DNA of 64,000 nt from Nocardia arthritidis NBRC 100137 (GCF_001612765.1 NZ_BDBB01000045.1:1-64000); one strand, 5' to 3'. Shown: positions 43,908 to 55,132, counted from the first letter of the stretch. Made by a program: numbers and translations. Notes: generated by a model not told the origin, from the sequence alone.

Positions 43908-44429
43908 ATGCACTACATCGATGACACCAAGCATTTGCTGAGCGACCTCGTGGGGCGGCTGATCGAGTCGGCGAGTAGCTATTCGAGCAGCCAAACCGTG
44001 ACCATCGCTCGCCCGCGAGCCGAAGTCGAGCGGTTCTGGCGCGACCCGGCGAACCTGTCCGAGGTGCTCGGCGATATCGCCGAGGTCAGATCGACCGAAC
44101 CGTCGACCTACGAGTGGACGTTGCACTCCGGCACCGACGGGCGCACGACCTGGAAGACAACCCTGCGCGAGGAGGACGGGCACCTGCGCTTCGTCGGCTC
44201 CGACGACGAGGACAGCGCCTCCGCCCGTGGCATCGAGGTCGACCTCGGCTTCCGGGACGCGCCGCGCAATCTGGGCACCGAAGTGACCATGCGGGCGCGG
44301 ACCCCACTGCCCGACCTGCTGACCGGCGCGGTCATGTTCACCGCCCTCTATCGAGCCCGAGCCCGGCTGCAGACCGGCGAAATGCCCACTCTCGCCCACA
44401 ATCCGAGCGCTCGCTCGTCGGCTCGGTGA
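43908..44429 (+). CDS. SRPBCC-family protein
   Basis: 173 residues. Residues about 28-150 fit the START/SRPBCC helix-grip fold (SSQTVTIARPRAEVERFWRD at its start; the family often has 'P..VW.F..D'). It has AGGAGG nine bases before the ATG, and the alcohol dehydrogenase starts 12 bases after its stop with another strong ribosome site. In actinobacteria this pair often occurs together. Ligand unknown. Confidence 0.75.
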   Translation: MHYIDDTKHLLSDLVGRLIESASSYSSSQTVTIARPRAEVERFWRDPANLSEVLGDIAEVRSTEPSTYEWTLHSGTDGRTTWKTTLREEDGHLRFVGSDDEDSASARGIEVDLGFRDAPRNLGTEVTMRARTPLPDLLTGAVMFTALYRARARLQTGEMPTLAHNPSARSSAR

Positions 44430-44441
44430 ACAGGAGGAGAC

Positions 44442-45611
44442 ATGCGTGCGCTCTGCTGGAACGGCGTCAACGACCTCGCCGTGGAAACCGTGCCCGATCC
44501 GACGCTGGTCAATCCGCACGATGTCATCGTGCAGGTGCGGCTGACCACCACCTGCGGCTCCGACCTGCATTTCATCGACGGATATCTGCCCGGGATGCGG
44601 GAAGGTGACGTTTTCGGGCACGAATTCATGGGCGAAGTCGTCGAAATCGGAGCCGAGGTCGGCTCGACAAAGGTGGGCGACCGCGTCGTCGTCCCGTCCT
44701 TCATCGGGTGCGCATCGTGCTGGTATTGCGACCACGAACTCTATTCGATGTGCGACACCACCAATCCGAACGGTGCGCTGCAACAACCGCTGCTCGGCTA
44801 TCCGAGCGGTGGAATCTACGGTTACACCCACCCCTTCGGCGGCTATCAGGGATCACACGCGGAATATGTCCGCGTCCCCTTCGGCGACGTCAACTGCTTC
44901 CGGATACCGGAAGGCATCACCGACGAACAGGCATTGTTCCTGTCCGATGCCGTACCGACGGGCCTGATGGGCGCCGAGTTCTGCAACATCCACCCGGGTG
45001 ACACCGTCGCCGTGTGGGGCAGCGGCGGCGTCGGATTGATGGCCGGGCACACCGCCCGCCTGCTCGACGCCGACCGGATTTTCGTCATCGACCGGTTCCC
45101 CGAGCGGCTGCGCGTCGCGAGTGAGCAGTTCGGCGCGGAGACCATCGACTACACCGCCGTCGACAGCGTCCAGGAGATGCTGCGCGAGAGCACTGGTGGC
45201 CGCGGCCCGGACGCCTGCATCGATGCCGTCGGGATGGAAGGGCACGGCACCGGACTCCAGCAGATGTACGACAAAGCCAAACAACTCCTGCGGCTGGAAT
45301 CCGATCGCGCGGCACCGCTGCGAGAAGCGACTCTCGCGTGCCGGAAAGGCGGCGTCGTCGCGGTGCTCGGCATCTACGGACTCACCGACAAGTTCCCCAT
45401 GGGGGTCGTGACGAACAAAGGCCTCACCATCCGCACCGCACAGCAATTCGGGCAGCGGTATGTGCCCCGGATGTTCGATTACATCCAGCAGGGTGACCTC
45501 GACCCGTCCTATTTGATCACCCACGACATGCCACTCGACGACGCGGTGTACGGCTACGACATCTTCAAGCACAAAAAGGAAGGGTGCATCCGATCCGTCT
45601 TCCGGCCTTGA
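44442..45611 (+). CDS. Zinc-dependent alcohol/formaldehyde dehydrogenase (MDR family)
   Basis: 389 residues. Catalytic zinc ligands CGSDLH and GHEFMGE; structural zinc site CASCWYCDHELYSMCD; NAD-binding Rossmann AVWGSGGVGLMAG. Length and C-terminal YGYDIFKHKKEGCIRSVF fit the glutathione-independent formaldehyde dehydrogenase-like branch. It probably oxidises an alcohol or aldehyde with NAD. It is cotranscribed with the SRPBCC gene. Confidence 0.9.
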   Translation: MRALCWNGVNDLAVETVPDPTLVNPHDVIVQVRLTTTCGSDLHFIDGYLPGMREGDVFGHEFMGEVVEIGAEVGSTKVGDRVVVPSFIGCASCWYCDHELYSMCDTTNPNGALQQPLLGYPSGGIYGYTHPFGGYQGSHAEYVRVPFGDVNCFRIPEGITDEQALFLSDAVPTGLMGAEFCNIHPGDTVAVWGSGGVGLMAGHTARLLDADRIFVIDRFPERLRVASEQFGAETIDYTAVDSVQEMLRESTGGRGPDACIDAVGMEGHGTGLQQMYDKAKQLLRLESDRAAPLREATLACRKGGVVAVLGIYGLTDKFPMGVVTNKGLTIRTAQQFGQRYVPRMFDYIQQGDLDPSYLITHDMPLDDAVYGYDIFKHKKEGCIRSVFRP

Positions 45612-45764
45612 CGCCGGATTTCCGGAGGAATCGGTGACCCTCCGGGCGCCACGCCGGGGCACCCGGGAACGCCCGGCGGTGGACCCGCCCCACCCGCGCC
45701 GCTGACCGGCTACCAGGCCCGGAAGCACCGATCTCGATTGGGAGAGCGCGACTTTCGGACACAC

Positions 45765-45800
45765 TCTTGACTCGTTCCAGAAAGCGGACGAGACTTCCGT
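45765..45800 (+). promoter_or_regulatory. furA promoter and probable FurA box
   Basis: A -35 TTGACT at 45767-45772 continues into TTCCAGAAA (45775-45783), a block I know from mycobacterial furA promoters. The ATG of furA follows closely (45803), so the leader is very short or absent. Comparison is from memory. Confidence 0.55.
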
Positions 45801-45802
45801 GC

Positions 45803-46246
45803 ATGCCAACGGCCACGGAATTCCAGCAGCTGCTGCGAGGAGTTTCGCTGCGTGTGACCCGTCCCCGGGTAGCGGTGCTCAGCGCGGTGCACGACCATCC
45901 GCACGCCGACACGGAGTCGATCATCCGTGCGGTTCGATCCGCGCTGCCCGAGGTGTCCCATCAAACGGTGTACGACTCGTTGAACGCACTCACCGCTACC
46001 GGCCTGGTGCGGCGTATCCAGCCCTCCGGGTCCGTCGCTCGCTACGAGTCGCGGGTCGGCGACAATCACCACCACGTCGTATGCCGGGCGTGCGGGGTGA
46101 TCGCCGATGTCGACTGCGCCATCGGCGATGCCCCGTGTCTGACCGCGTCCGATGACAGCGGGTTCTCGATCGATGAGGCCGAAGTCATCTACTGGGGCCT
46201 GTGTCCCGACTGTGTGGAAGCACAGGCTTCCCGATCACATCCGTGA
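45803..46246 (+). CDS. furA: FurA-type ferric-uptake/redox regulator
   Basis: 147 residues. Winged-helix DNA-binding domain (VSLRVTRPRVAVLSAVHDHP, VSHQTVYDSLNALTATGLVR) and a metal-binding dimerisation domain with NHHHVVCRACG and a second CPDC pair, enough for structural zinc. FurA senses oxidative stress and represses its own operon and katG in mycobacteria. The ATG is chosen over an upstream in-frame TTG, which belongs to the -35 box. katG starts 35 bases downstream. Confidence 0.9.
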   Translation: MPTATEFQQLLRGVSLRVTRPRVAVLSAVHDHPHADTESIIRAVRSALPEVSHQTVYDSLNALTATGLVRRIQPSGSVARYESRVGDNHHHVVCRACGVIADVDCAIGDAPCLTASDDSGFSIDEAEVIYWGLCPDCVEAQASRSHP

Positions 46247-46281
46247 TCGCAGCCCACATCACTCATTCAGGAAGGAATGCT

Positions 46282-48513
<2,232 letters not shown>

Positions 48514-48532
48514 TCCGTCTGAGCGAATTCCG

Positions 48533-48554
48533 GGCCGGCCCTTCGGGGCCGGCC
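48533..48554. terminator. Hairpin with TTCG tetraloop after katG
   Basis: A nine-bp perfect stem GGCCGGCCC/GGGCCGGCC around the stable TTCG tetraloop, 20 bases past the katG stop, followed by a short T-rich run. Shared with the convergent phoU gene. Confidence 0.8.
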
Positions 48555-48592
48555 TGGATTCTTGTATCGCGATGGTCGCTTACCGCCCGGGT

Positions 48593-49258
48593 CTAGCTGG
48601 ATTGCAGAGCCGGGTCGTCGGGCCGATGCCCGGTGGTCATGTACAGGGTGCGGCGGCCGACCTCGACGGCATGGTCGGCGAAGCGTTCGTAGTAGCGGCC
48701 CAGCAGGGTGACATCGACCGCAGCGGCGGTGCCGTTGTCCCAGCCCTCGGCGAGGATCGCAGCGAGCAGATCGCGGTGCAGATCGTCCATGGTGTCGTCG
48801 CGGGCGTCGAGATCCGCGGCGTCGCCGGGGTCGGCGGTGGTCAGTACGCCGACCGCGGCATCAGCGAGGTCGACCGCCGTCTCACCCATGTGACTCACCA
48901 GGTCGCGCACCGCTCCGGGGACGGCGTCGGCGGGATGCCTGCGCCTCGCGGTACGGGCGATGTGCTCGGTCAGGGTGCTCATCCGGGTGAGGTCGTCGAC
49001 CAACTGCAACGCGGTCACCACCCGCCGCAGTTCACCCGCCACCGGCGCCTCGAGCGCCAGAAGCGTGACCGCGGCGTGTTCGGTGTCCTCGCGCATCGCC
49101 ACGGTTTCGGCGCAGTAGTCGATGGTGCGCTCGGCCAGCTCCAGATCCGCGCCGAGCAGAGCGTCGGTCGCCATCGCGATGGCTTCACGATTGCGCGCGC
49201 ACATCACTCGCAGTCGACCGGCGAGCTGCGCGAGGTGATCGTGATAGCGGGTGCGCAC
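48593..49258 (-). CDS. phoU: PhoU-like phosphate signalling protein
   Basis: 221 residues, all-helical with two PhoU repeats. The start MRTRYHDHLAQLAGRLRVMC resembles mycobacterial PhoU; conserved acid-rich repeats VDDLTRMSTLTEHIARTARR and LGRYYERFADHAVEVGRRTL carry the E/D-x-x-x-D metal-cluster patterns. PhoU damps phosphate-regulon signalling through the Pst transporter and the PhoR kinase. The frame stays open upstream to 49435, but the GTG giving this known N-terminus is preferred. No pst genes are adjacent. Confidence 0.85.
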   Translation of the reverse strand: MRTRYHDHLAQLAGRLRVMCARNREAIAMATDALLGADLELAERTIDYCAETVAMREDTEHAAVTLLALEAPVAGELRRVVTALQLVDDLTRMSTLTEHIARTARRRHPADAVPGAVRDLVSHMGETAVDLADAAVGVLTTADPGDAADLDARDDTMDDLHRDLLAAILAEGWDNGTAAAVDVTLLGRYYERFADHAVEVGRRTLYMTTGHRPDDPALQSS

Positions 49259-49465
49259 TACTCCATCATCGCGCGGATCCCTGCCGTGCGCCGCAGGTCG
49301 CGGCGTCAGTCCGGTACAGGTCTCTCCCCTGCCCTGGCGCACGTTCACGAGGTCGCTCGGAAACGCTCGGCGGACAAGCCCACGGCGCAGCGCCGTACGT
49401 TCGGCACGCCGCCGTGAGTCAGCCATCCTCGCCAACCGGCGAACAGGGTGTGCCGCGAGACCCGC

Positions 49466-49885
49466 TCAGCGCTGCACGCGGCCTGCTCGTTGCACCTTCC
49501 GGGCGGCGAGCACCAACGGGACTTGCAGCGGAAGTCGCACCAGGGCAACCGCTTTCACGGGCGCCGGGATCCGGTCGTTGCGCAGCCAGTCGACCGTCAT
49601 CTGAATGTTGGCCGGAAACACCGCCAGGAACAACCAGGCCGCCCATCGCCCACCCCACCGCCGCGTTCGCGGCGTGACGAGCGCGGCGGCCACGACGAGT
49701 TCGGCGACACCGGAGCCGTGGGTGTACAGGCGGGGCCGGCCGGGCAGCTGTGCGGGGATCACCGAATCGAATGGTTGTGGCGCTAGGAAGTGCAGTATCC
49801 CCACGCCGAACAGGAGCGCGGCCAGTCGCCGCGCCGTCGATGCCGCGGCGCGTTCGCTCGCGTCGGCCTGTTCCACTGATGCCAT
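49466..49885 (-). CDS. DoxX-family membrane protein
   Basis: 139 residues, about four membrane helices. LAALLFGVGILHFLAPQPFD and the helices VAELVVAAALVTPRTRRWGG and AAWLFLAVFPANIQMTVDWL are typical of short DoxX/YkgB-like proteins. The role in actinobacteria is unknown, and some bind to redox or thiol proteins. The ATG is preceded by GGGGAGAGG. Confidence 0.75.
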   Translation of the reverse strand: MASVEQADASERAAASTARRLAALLFGVGILHFLAPQPFDSVIPAQLPGRPRLYTHGSGVAELVVAAALVTPRTRRWGGRWAAWLFLAVFPANIQMTVDWLRNDRIPAPVKAVALVRLPLQVPLVLAARKVQRAGRVQR

Positions 49886-50085
49886 CCACCTCTCCCCTTT
49901 CGGCAACCACACGGCACGCCCGTATAGAAATATAGAATCAATAGTAACTTATTACCTGCCGACTCTAGCGTCGCGAGTGCCATAGGTCGACACAACAACG
50001 AGTCTCCCGAGCAATAGACCGCACTACCCTGCCGTACGAACAATCGCGAACCACTAGACCATAGATAAGAACACGAATTCACATA
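49886..50085. promoter_or_regulatory. AT-rich divergent promoter region
   Basis: Positions 49920-49955 and 50050-50080 are markedly AT-rich for this genome (TATAGAAATATAGAATCAAT and similar). It should carry promoters for DoxX on the minus strand and the metallo-hydrolase on the plus strand. No clear palindrome. Confidence 0.4.
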
Positions 50086-51108
50086 GTGCGGTGCGCGAGT
50101 AGGCTGTCGTCGGACATGTCGCTGCCGGTCGGGCGGGAAGGGGCGGGTGTGGGATTGCCATCAACCGGACCGTTGACAGCGCGCACCGGCGCCGCCGGAA
50201 CGTGGTGGTCGTGTTGCGCCGCGGGGATGTCGATGCCGTGGCGGACGGTGTTCCCCCGCCGCCCCGACGCGGAGTTGCTGGGCTCGATCACGAACGCGGG
50301 ACTGCCCCCGGCACGGGCCACAGTTCGTTTGACCGCGCTCGTCCATGGTGTGCGGCCCGCCCAGGCTTACGGGGTGATAGAAGGAGCGCTGCGGCCGCCC
50401 ACGGTAGCGATCGCGATGACCAGTTTCCTCGTCGAACATCCGGAAGCTCGTTTCCTGGTCGATCCGGCGATGTGCGCCGACGCGCATACCCGGGTCCTGC
50501 CGCGGCTGCGCCGCCCATATCGCGGACTCGTCGCGCCGAGGAAACCCTTTGTCGGACTGGGCGATTCGCTGGCGATGTCGGCCATCCCCGTCGACGCGGT
50601 CGACTTCGCGATCGCGACGCATATTCACTGGGACCACGTGGCGGGACTGCTCGATCTTCCGGCGTCACTCGCGCTGCGGGCCACCACGGCCGAACTGGCG
50701 TGGGCGACGAACCCTGCGACGGCCCCGATCGGAGTCGCCGAGTCGCTCGGCTCACGACCGACACCGTCCTTCGACCTCGACGGACCTCCGGTTCTGACCT
50801 TTCCCCGCAGCCACGATTTCTTCGGCGACGGCTCGGTCCTGGCGGTGGATCTCTCCGGACACACCCCGGGCAGCATCGGGCTCGTTCTCGCCGTACGAGG
50901 CGGTGGGACCGTACTGCTGGCCGGTGACGCCGTCTGGCGCCGCGAGCAGATCGCACTGCTGCGCGAAAGGCCTCCGCTGCCGGGTCTTCTCGTCGACCAT
51001 GATCGATCCGCCGCCTTCGCCGCCATCCACCGCCTCTACCGCCTGCCCGCCGGCATCGAAGTCATTCCCGCACACGACTACGCGGCAGCGAAAAGATGGG
51101 CGCCGTAA
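50086..51108 (+). CDS. MBL-fold metallo-hydrolase
   Basis: 340 residues as drawn; the first 47 are low-complexity and an ATG at 50227 (MSMPWRTVFP) is an alternative start. The metal-binding HxHxDH motif is present as ATHIHWDHVAGL (about residue 178), followed by SGHTPGSIGLVL and LLAGDAVW with the bridging aspartate, and HD near the end (IPAHDYAAA). This is a complete MBL active site of the glyoxalase II/lactonase type. The substrate is unknown. Confidence 0.85.
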   Translation: MRCASRLSSDMSLPVGREGAGVGLPSTGPLTARTGAAGTWWSCCAAGMSMPWRTVFPRRPDAELLGSITNAGLPPARATVRLTALVHGVRPAQAYGVIEGALRPPTVAIAMTSFLVEHPEARFLVDPAMCADAHTRVLPRLRRPYRGLVAPRKPFVGLGDSLAMSAIPVDAVDFAIATHIHWDHVAGLLDLPASLALRATTAELAWATNPATAPIGVAESLGSRPTPSFDLDGPPVLTFPRSHDFFGDGSVLAVDLSGHTPGSIGLVLAVRGGGTVLLAGDAVWRREQIALLRERPPLPGLLVDHDRSAAFAAIHRLYRLPAGIEVIPAHDYAAAKRWAP

Positions 51109-51272
51109 CGGGATCACCGGCAGCGAAAGAAGAGGAACCTGACTTCTCCATCGCGGAGATGGGTGATGATCGCGCCGAGCATCAGCAGGATCCAGCAGAC
51201 GGCGATCGGTCGCGCACAAGACACCACCGGTCCGGCGCCTGTGACACCCCATGACGATTCTCAGGACCTCGG

Positions 51273-52001
51273 TCATCTCCTGAAGCGGTTGGCGAGGGCG
51301 GGAAGCTTGGAGGCGGCCAGCAGGGCACGGAACTGCCAACTGCCGTCGCCGGGCAGGATCCCGGCGCGTTGCGTGACATCGAAAGCGTCGTAGAGGGTTT
51401 CGCCTTCTTCCATCAGGCCGTCCCGGTTGAAGTGATAGCGGTCCACGGCCGGGCACTGGATGAAATGGCCGTCGCCGTGGAGCGCGGGCGCGCTGTCGTC
51501 GTACGGATACAGTCGCAGCGGGCCGTCCCAATGGCCGCTGCCGATGTACCGGATGACGGTGCGCACCCGGCCCTCCGGCGTCACGTCGAGGTACACCTGG
51601 CCGGGCACCGGGTCGTATCGCCAATCCGGGATGGCGTCGAAGAAGGCGAAGTTGTACTTCACGAACTCGTCGATGCCGACGATCGTGCGTCCGAACGTGG
51701 TCACGTCGGTGTAGCGGACGTCGGCGGTGTAGAGCTCGTGGTTGAGGCTCATGTCCCGGACCAGGAAGCTCCACCAGTACTTCTTCGCCCAGTCGAGCAG
51801 CCAGCTCAGATCGATGCCGAGCTTCCCGTAGTAGGCCAGCTTGCGCTCGAACTCGCCGAACCACTCCTCGGTCGTGGCCTGTAGCTCCGACTCCGGGACA
51901 GCCCGGATCGGCACCGCCCGGTTCGTGCTGAGGAACTCCGGCACCGGTTTCGACAATCGGGGACGACGCAGGGCTTGCTGAAACTGTTCGTCGCTGAACA
52001 T
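51273..52001 (-). CDS. NTF2/SnoaL-like protein
   Basis: 242 residues. Core with WLLDWAKKYWWSFLVRDMSL, LYTADVRYTDVTTFGRTIVG and IDEFVKYNFAFFDAIPDWRY, the cone-like fold of NTF2/SnoaL proteins; ends in ALANRFRR. These bind small hydrophobic ligands and some are enzymes. AAAGG precedes the ATG. A TetR gene is divergent across a 131-bp gap containing a 24-bp palindrome. Confidence 0.72.
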   Translation of the reverse strand: MFSDEQFQQALRRPRLSKPVPEFLSTNRAVPIRAVPESELQATTEEWFGEFERKLAYYGKLGIDLSWLLDWAKKYWWSFLVRDMSLNHELYTADVRYTDVTTFGRTIVGIDEFVKYNFAFFDAIPDWRYDPVPGQVYLDVTPEGRVRTVIRYIGSGHWDGPLRLYPYDDSAPALHGDGHFIQCPAVDRYHFNRDGLMEEGETLYDAFDVTQRAGILPGDGSWQFRALLAASKLPALANRFRR

Positions 52002-52055
52002 GGGCAACCTTTCACCGCGGCCCGCCGCAGGGCGCGCGAGGCGGCACGCCCGCCT

Positions 52056-52079
52056 AACATGAATCAGATGATTCATGTT
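52056..52079. promoter_or_regulatory. 24-bp perfect palindromic operator
   Basis: AACATGAATC (52056-52065) and GATTCATGTT (52070-52079) are exact reverse complements with spacer AGAT. Position midway between the divergent NTF2-like and TetR genes fits a TetR operator. Confidence 0.75.
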
Positions 52080-52132
52080 GAATCGGTTGATGTCAACAGG
52101 GTGGCGCGGCATCCCGATGCGAGGATGAGCGG

Positions 52133-52756
52133 GTGAATGCCCCCAAGCTCTGGCGAGGCCAGACGCTGCGAGACCGATCCGGCGATCGCCGCGAACAACT
52201 CTTGGACGTCGGGTTCGAACTGCTCGGTACGGCGGGAGCGAGCGCGGTCACCATGCGGGCGGTGACGCGTCAGGCGAACCTGAGCCCGCGCTACTTCTAC
52301 GAAAGCTTCGACAGCCGCGAGACACTGATCCGGGCGGTCTACGACCGTGTCGAAGCGGCCCTGCGGGAGCGGGTCGCCGCCCTGGAGCCCGCTACCGATC
52401 CGCGCGCCGCCGTCCGATCCGCGCTGCGCATCTGCGCGGACTTCTTCGAACAGGACCCCCGCCGCGCCCGCGTACTCCTGCGCGAGCCTCTCGCCGAGGA
52501 TGACCTGCGTTTACATGTCACCCTCCGGACGCCCGCGGTCGTGCGGGCCTTCGCTCCCGTTCTCGGCACCGCCGCCGTCGGCCTGTTCGCCAGCAGCGAC
52601 GAGACGCTCGCCGCCATCGGCACCGCCCTGGCCGGCGCCCTCACCGCGGTCTACGTGGACTGGGTCGACGGCAGGCTGCCGATGGACCGCGACCGGCTCG
52701 TGGACGCCGCGGGCGACATCGTCGTCGCGCTGCTGAGCATCGCCTTCGAACTCTGA
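52133..52756 (+). CDS. TetR-family regulator divergent from the NTF2-like gene
   Basis: 207 residues with a GTG start. Helix-turn-helix VTMRAVTRQANLSPRYFYES F around residues 38-60. C-terminal domain contains LRICADFFEQDPRRARVLLR. It almost certainly binds the palindrome 54 bases upstream and represses the NTF2-like gene and itself. Ligand unknown. Confidence 0.86.
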   Translation: MNAPKLWRGQTLRDRSGDRREQLLDVGFELLGTAGASAVTMRAVTRQANLSPRYFYESFDSRETLIRAVYDRVEAALRERVAALEPATDPRAAVRSALRICADFFEQDPRRARVLLREPLAEDDLRLHVTLRTPAVVRAFAPVLGTAAVGLFASSDETLAAIGTALAGALTAVYVDWVDGRLPMDRDRLVDAAGDIVVALLSIAFEL

Positions 52757-52802
52757 TCCGGGACCTCCGATATTCTCGGCCCCACTGACACCCAGGAGAG
52801 AC

Positions 52803-53132
52803 ATGGTCACGGGAATCCGTTCCACGACACACACGCTCGCCAGGTTCGCCGCGGGCGCCCTGCTCGTCAACGCCGTCCCGCATACGGTCAAAGGCCTGAG
52901 CGGAGAACGGTTCCCCACTCCCTTCGCGAACCCGCCCGGCGTCGGCCTCTCCTCCCCGACCGAGAACATAGCGTGGGGGGCCGTCAATCTCGTGGTGGGC
53001 AGCGCACTACTGCGCGGAGGCCCTCGAACGACAGGCGAGAAGATAGCGGCGGCGGCCGGTGGCGCGCTGATGGCAGTCGGTATCTCCTACTACTTCGGAA
53101 CCCTCCCGAATCGCCGCGCCGCCGCTCGCTGA
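52803..53132 (+). CDS. Small membrane protein of unknown function
   Basis: 109 residues with GGAGAG before the ATG. Two hydrophobic segments (LARFAAGALLVNAVPHTVKG; IAAAAGGALMAVGISYYFG) flank a loop SSPTENIAWGAVNLVVGSAL. Similar short proteins exist in Nocardia and mycobacteria but have no known role. It stands between the TetR gene and the nitroreductase. Confidence 0.65.
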   Translation: MVTGIRSTTHTLARFAAGALLVNAVPHTVKGLSGERFPTPFANPPGVGLSSPTENIAWGAVNLVVGSALLRGGPRTTGEKIAAAAGGALMAVGISYYFGTLPNRRAAAR

Positions 53133-53241
53133 GGTCGGCCGCGGCCACGCCCCACATCGGGACGTTCGCCCCCCGCTTACGGCACTCACAGCGGCCGAGG
53201 ACGCGGTGGGGCCGTGGTTCGTTCCGGCGCCGGACGCGAAG

Positions 53242-53255
53242 GGGACCAAGGACCC
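53242..53255. promoter_or_regulatory. Possible DosR box upstream of the Acg-like gene
   Basis: GGGACCAAGGACCC matches 11 of 14 positions of the mycobacterial DosR core GGGACTWWAGTCCC, and it sits 57 bases before the nitroreductase ATG. A DosR-type regulator gene is 2 kb downstream. Confidence 0.5.
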
Positions 53256-53312
53256 TGCGTCCCGGGCGGAACGCCCGTAGTCTCCCGCGGCGATTACGCG
53301 AAGACTCGAAGC

Positions 53313-54335
53313 ATGACCGCGAACGACGAAGCACCCGCCCTCCCGGTACCCGATCATCGGGTGATGCTGGCTGCGCTGCGGCTCGCCACCCGTGCGCCGT
53401 CGGTGCACAACACCCAACCATGGCGCTGGATCTTCGACGGCACGCGCCTGCACCTCTACACCGACGCCGACCGACTACTGCCCTCGACCGATCCGCACGG
53501 ACGCCAACTGGTCATCAGCTGCGGAGCCGTCCTGCATCACGCGCGAACCGCCTTCGCCGACCAGGGCTGGCACACTTACACGACGCGCGTACCCGACCGG
53601 CAGCGACCCGACCACCTGGCGGTGATCGAATTCCAGCCGTGGGCCGACCCACCCGAGGGAATCCACAGCCGAGCACTCGCCATCGACCGGCGACGCACCG
53701 ACCGGCTGCCGATGGCCGAACCCGACGGCTTCGCCGACATCCTCCCCCGGCTGCGGATGCTCACTTCCCCGCACGAGGTGGAACTCAGCGTCTTGGACGA
53801 CAGCGCCCGGCCCCGGCTGGCCGCCGCCTCCGAACAGGTCGGTGCGCTACGCAAGCACGACTTGCTGTATCAGACCGAACTGGAATGGTGGACAGGGCAT
53901 TCCGAGAACCCGGAGGGCGTGCCCGCCGCCGCGCTGGTGTCCGACGCGGAATTCGCTCGGGTCGGAGTCGGCCGCGCGTTCCCCCCGGCTCCGCATTCGA
54001 TGCGACGAGCCCGGCAGGAGGATCGCGCGCGACTGGTGGTGCTCGGCACCGAAGGCGATTCGGTGACGCAGTGGCTGCGCACCGGGGAGGCGTTGTCCGC
54101 CGTGCTGCTGGAGTGCACCGCCGCGGGGCTGGCGACCTGCGCGCTGACCCACATCACCGAACTGCCGACAACCCGAGGACTGCTCGGCGGTCTGGTCCCG
54201 CGCCCGGCCACCCCGCAGGTGCTGATCCGCGTCGGATCCGCACCCGACGACACGGAGATGATCGCGCCGACCCCGCGCCGACCGGTCACCGACACCTTCA
54301 CCGTCACCGGCTCGCATCGGCCCCGTGAGATCTAG
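53313..54335 (+). CDS. Acg-family FMN-binding nitroreductase-like protein
   Basis: 340 residues. Signature N-terminus ALRLATRAPSVHNTQPWRW as in Acg (Rv2032), a DosR-regulon protein of M. tuberculosis thought to hold FMN in a closed, lid-covered site. A second nitroreductase-like block, GEALSAVLLECTAAGLATCA, follows in the C-terminal half. The frame extends upstream, but the ATG giving MTANDEAPALPVPDHRVML is preferred. A DosR-like site precedes it. Confidence 0.83.
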   Translation: MTANDEAPALPVPDHRVMLAALRLATRAPSVHNTQPWRWIFDGTRLHLYTDADRLLPSTDPHGRQLVISCGAVLHHARTAFADQGWHTYTTRVPDRQRPDHLAVIEFQPWADPPEGIHSRALAIDRRRTDRLPMAEPDGFADILPRLRMLTSPHEVELSVLDDSARPRLAAASEQVGALRKHDLLYQTELEWWTGHSENPEGVPAAALVSDAEFARVGVGRAFPPAPHSMRRARQEDRARLVVLGTEGDSVTQWLRTGEALSAVLLECTAAGLATCALTHITELPTTRGLLGGLVPRPATPQVLIRVGSAPDDTEMIAPTPRRPVTDTFTVTGSHRPREI

Positions 54336-54379
54336 ATGGCGGCATCCGGTTACCAGGTTCACTCGTGAAAGGCACCCCC

Positions 54380-55036
54380 ATGAGCTACCACCGTGACCCC
54401 CTCGCACCCGCGGTTCACACCGCACACGAATGGCTGCGCACTCTCGCCGACGGACTCGCCACCGAAGACCGGCCCTTCGCGCACCGCGCCTTGCGAGCCT
54501 GGCTGCACACCGTCCGTGACCGCATCGGTGTCAACGCCTCCGCGCACCTGAGCGCCCAGCTGCCCGAACTCCTGCGCGGAATCTTCTACGAGGGCTGGGT
54601 TCCCGCGCACGTCCCCGTTTCGCACGACGTACCATCGTTCGTCGATCAGTTCGCACGGGAAGCGGGCGTCTCCCGGGACGAGGCCTACGCACTCGCGGGC
54701 GCGGTGACCGACGCGCTGGCCGACTTGTTCTCTCCCGGACAGCTCGATCACGTCTTCGCCTGGCTGCCGGAGGACCTGCGGGCGGTACTGCGCGGAACCG
54801 ATCTGGCGGGCACCTTGCCGGACAAGACCGCGGTCCGGCAAGCGGAATCGCCTCGTCTCGATGAACTGGACACCCGCCTACGGGCACTCACCGACGCGGT
54901 GGCGGTGCTCGCGCGCAGCCTCGAAGCGGCTTCTGGTGGCGAAGCAGGCGATTCCGATCAGCTCTCCGCCGCCCGGCAAGCCCACCGGATCCTGATCGCC
55001 GAAGGACTCGCCCGCTCCGACGCACCCACGCGATGA
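54380..55036 (+). CDS. DUF2267 domain-containing protein
   Basis: 218 residues. Two copies of the DUF2267 pattern can be seen: ALRAWLHTVRDRIGVNASAH LSAQLPELLRGIFYEGW and VSRDEAYALAGAVTDALADL FSPGQLDHVFAWLPEDLRAV. A less conserved C-terminal coiled region follows (LDELDTRLRALTDAVAVLAR). Genes of this family are common in actinobacterial stress regions; function unknown. GAAAGG precedes the ATG. Confidence 0.8.
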   Translation: MSYHRDPLAPAVHTAHEWLRTLADGLATEDRPFAHRALRAWLHTVRDRIGVNASAHLSAQLPELLRGIFYEGWVPAHVPVSHDVPSFVDQFAREAGVSRDEAYALAGAVTDALADLFSPGQLDHVFAWLPEDLRAVLRGTDLAGTLPDKTAVRQAESPRLDELDTRLRALTDAVAVLARSLEAASGGEAGDSDQLSAARQAHRILIAEGLARSDAPTR

Positions 55037-55118
55037 CCCGATCCCCTGTGGGGGCCGGCTTCCTGCGCGTCGCGCCCAGCCGCGCCGCCCATTTCGCAGC
55101 GCCTATTCGTCCGGGAAA

Positions 55119-55132
55119 GGGACTTTGGTCAG
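55119..55132. promoter_or_regulatory. Possible DosR box upstream of dosR
   Basis: GGGACTTTGGTCAG matches 11 of 14 core positions of the DosR motif and lies 64 bases upstream of the dosR-like start, suggesting autoregulation. Confidence 0.5.
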
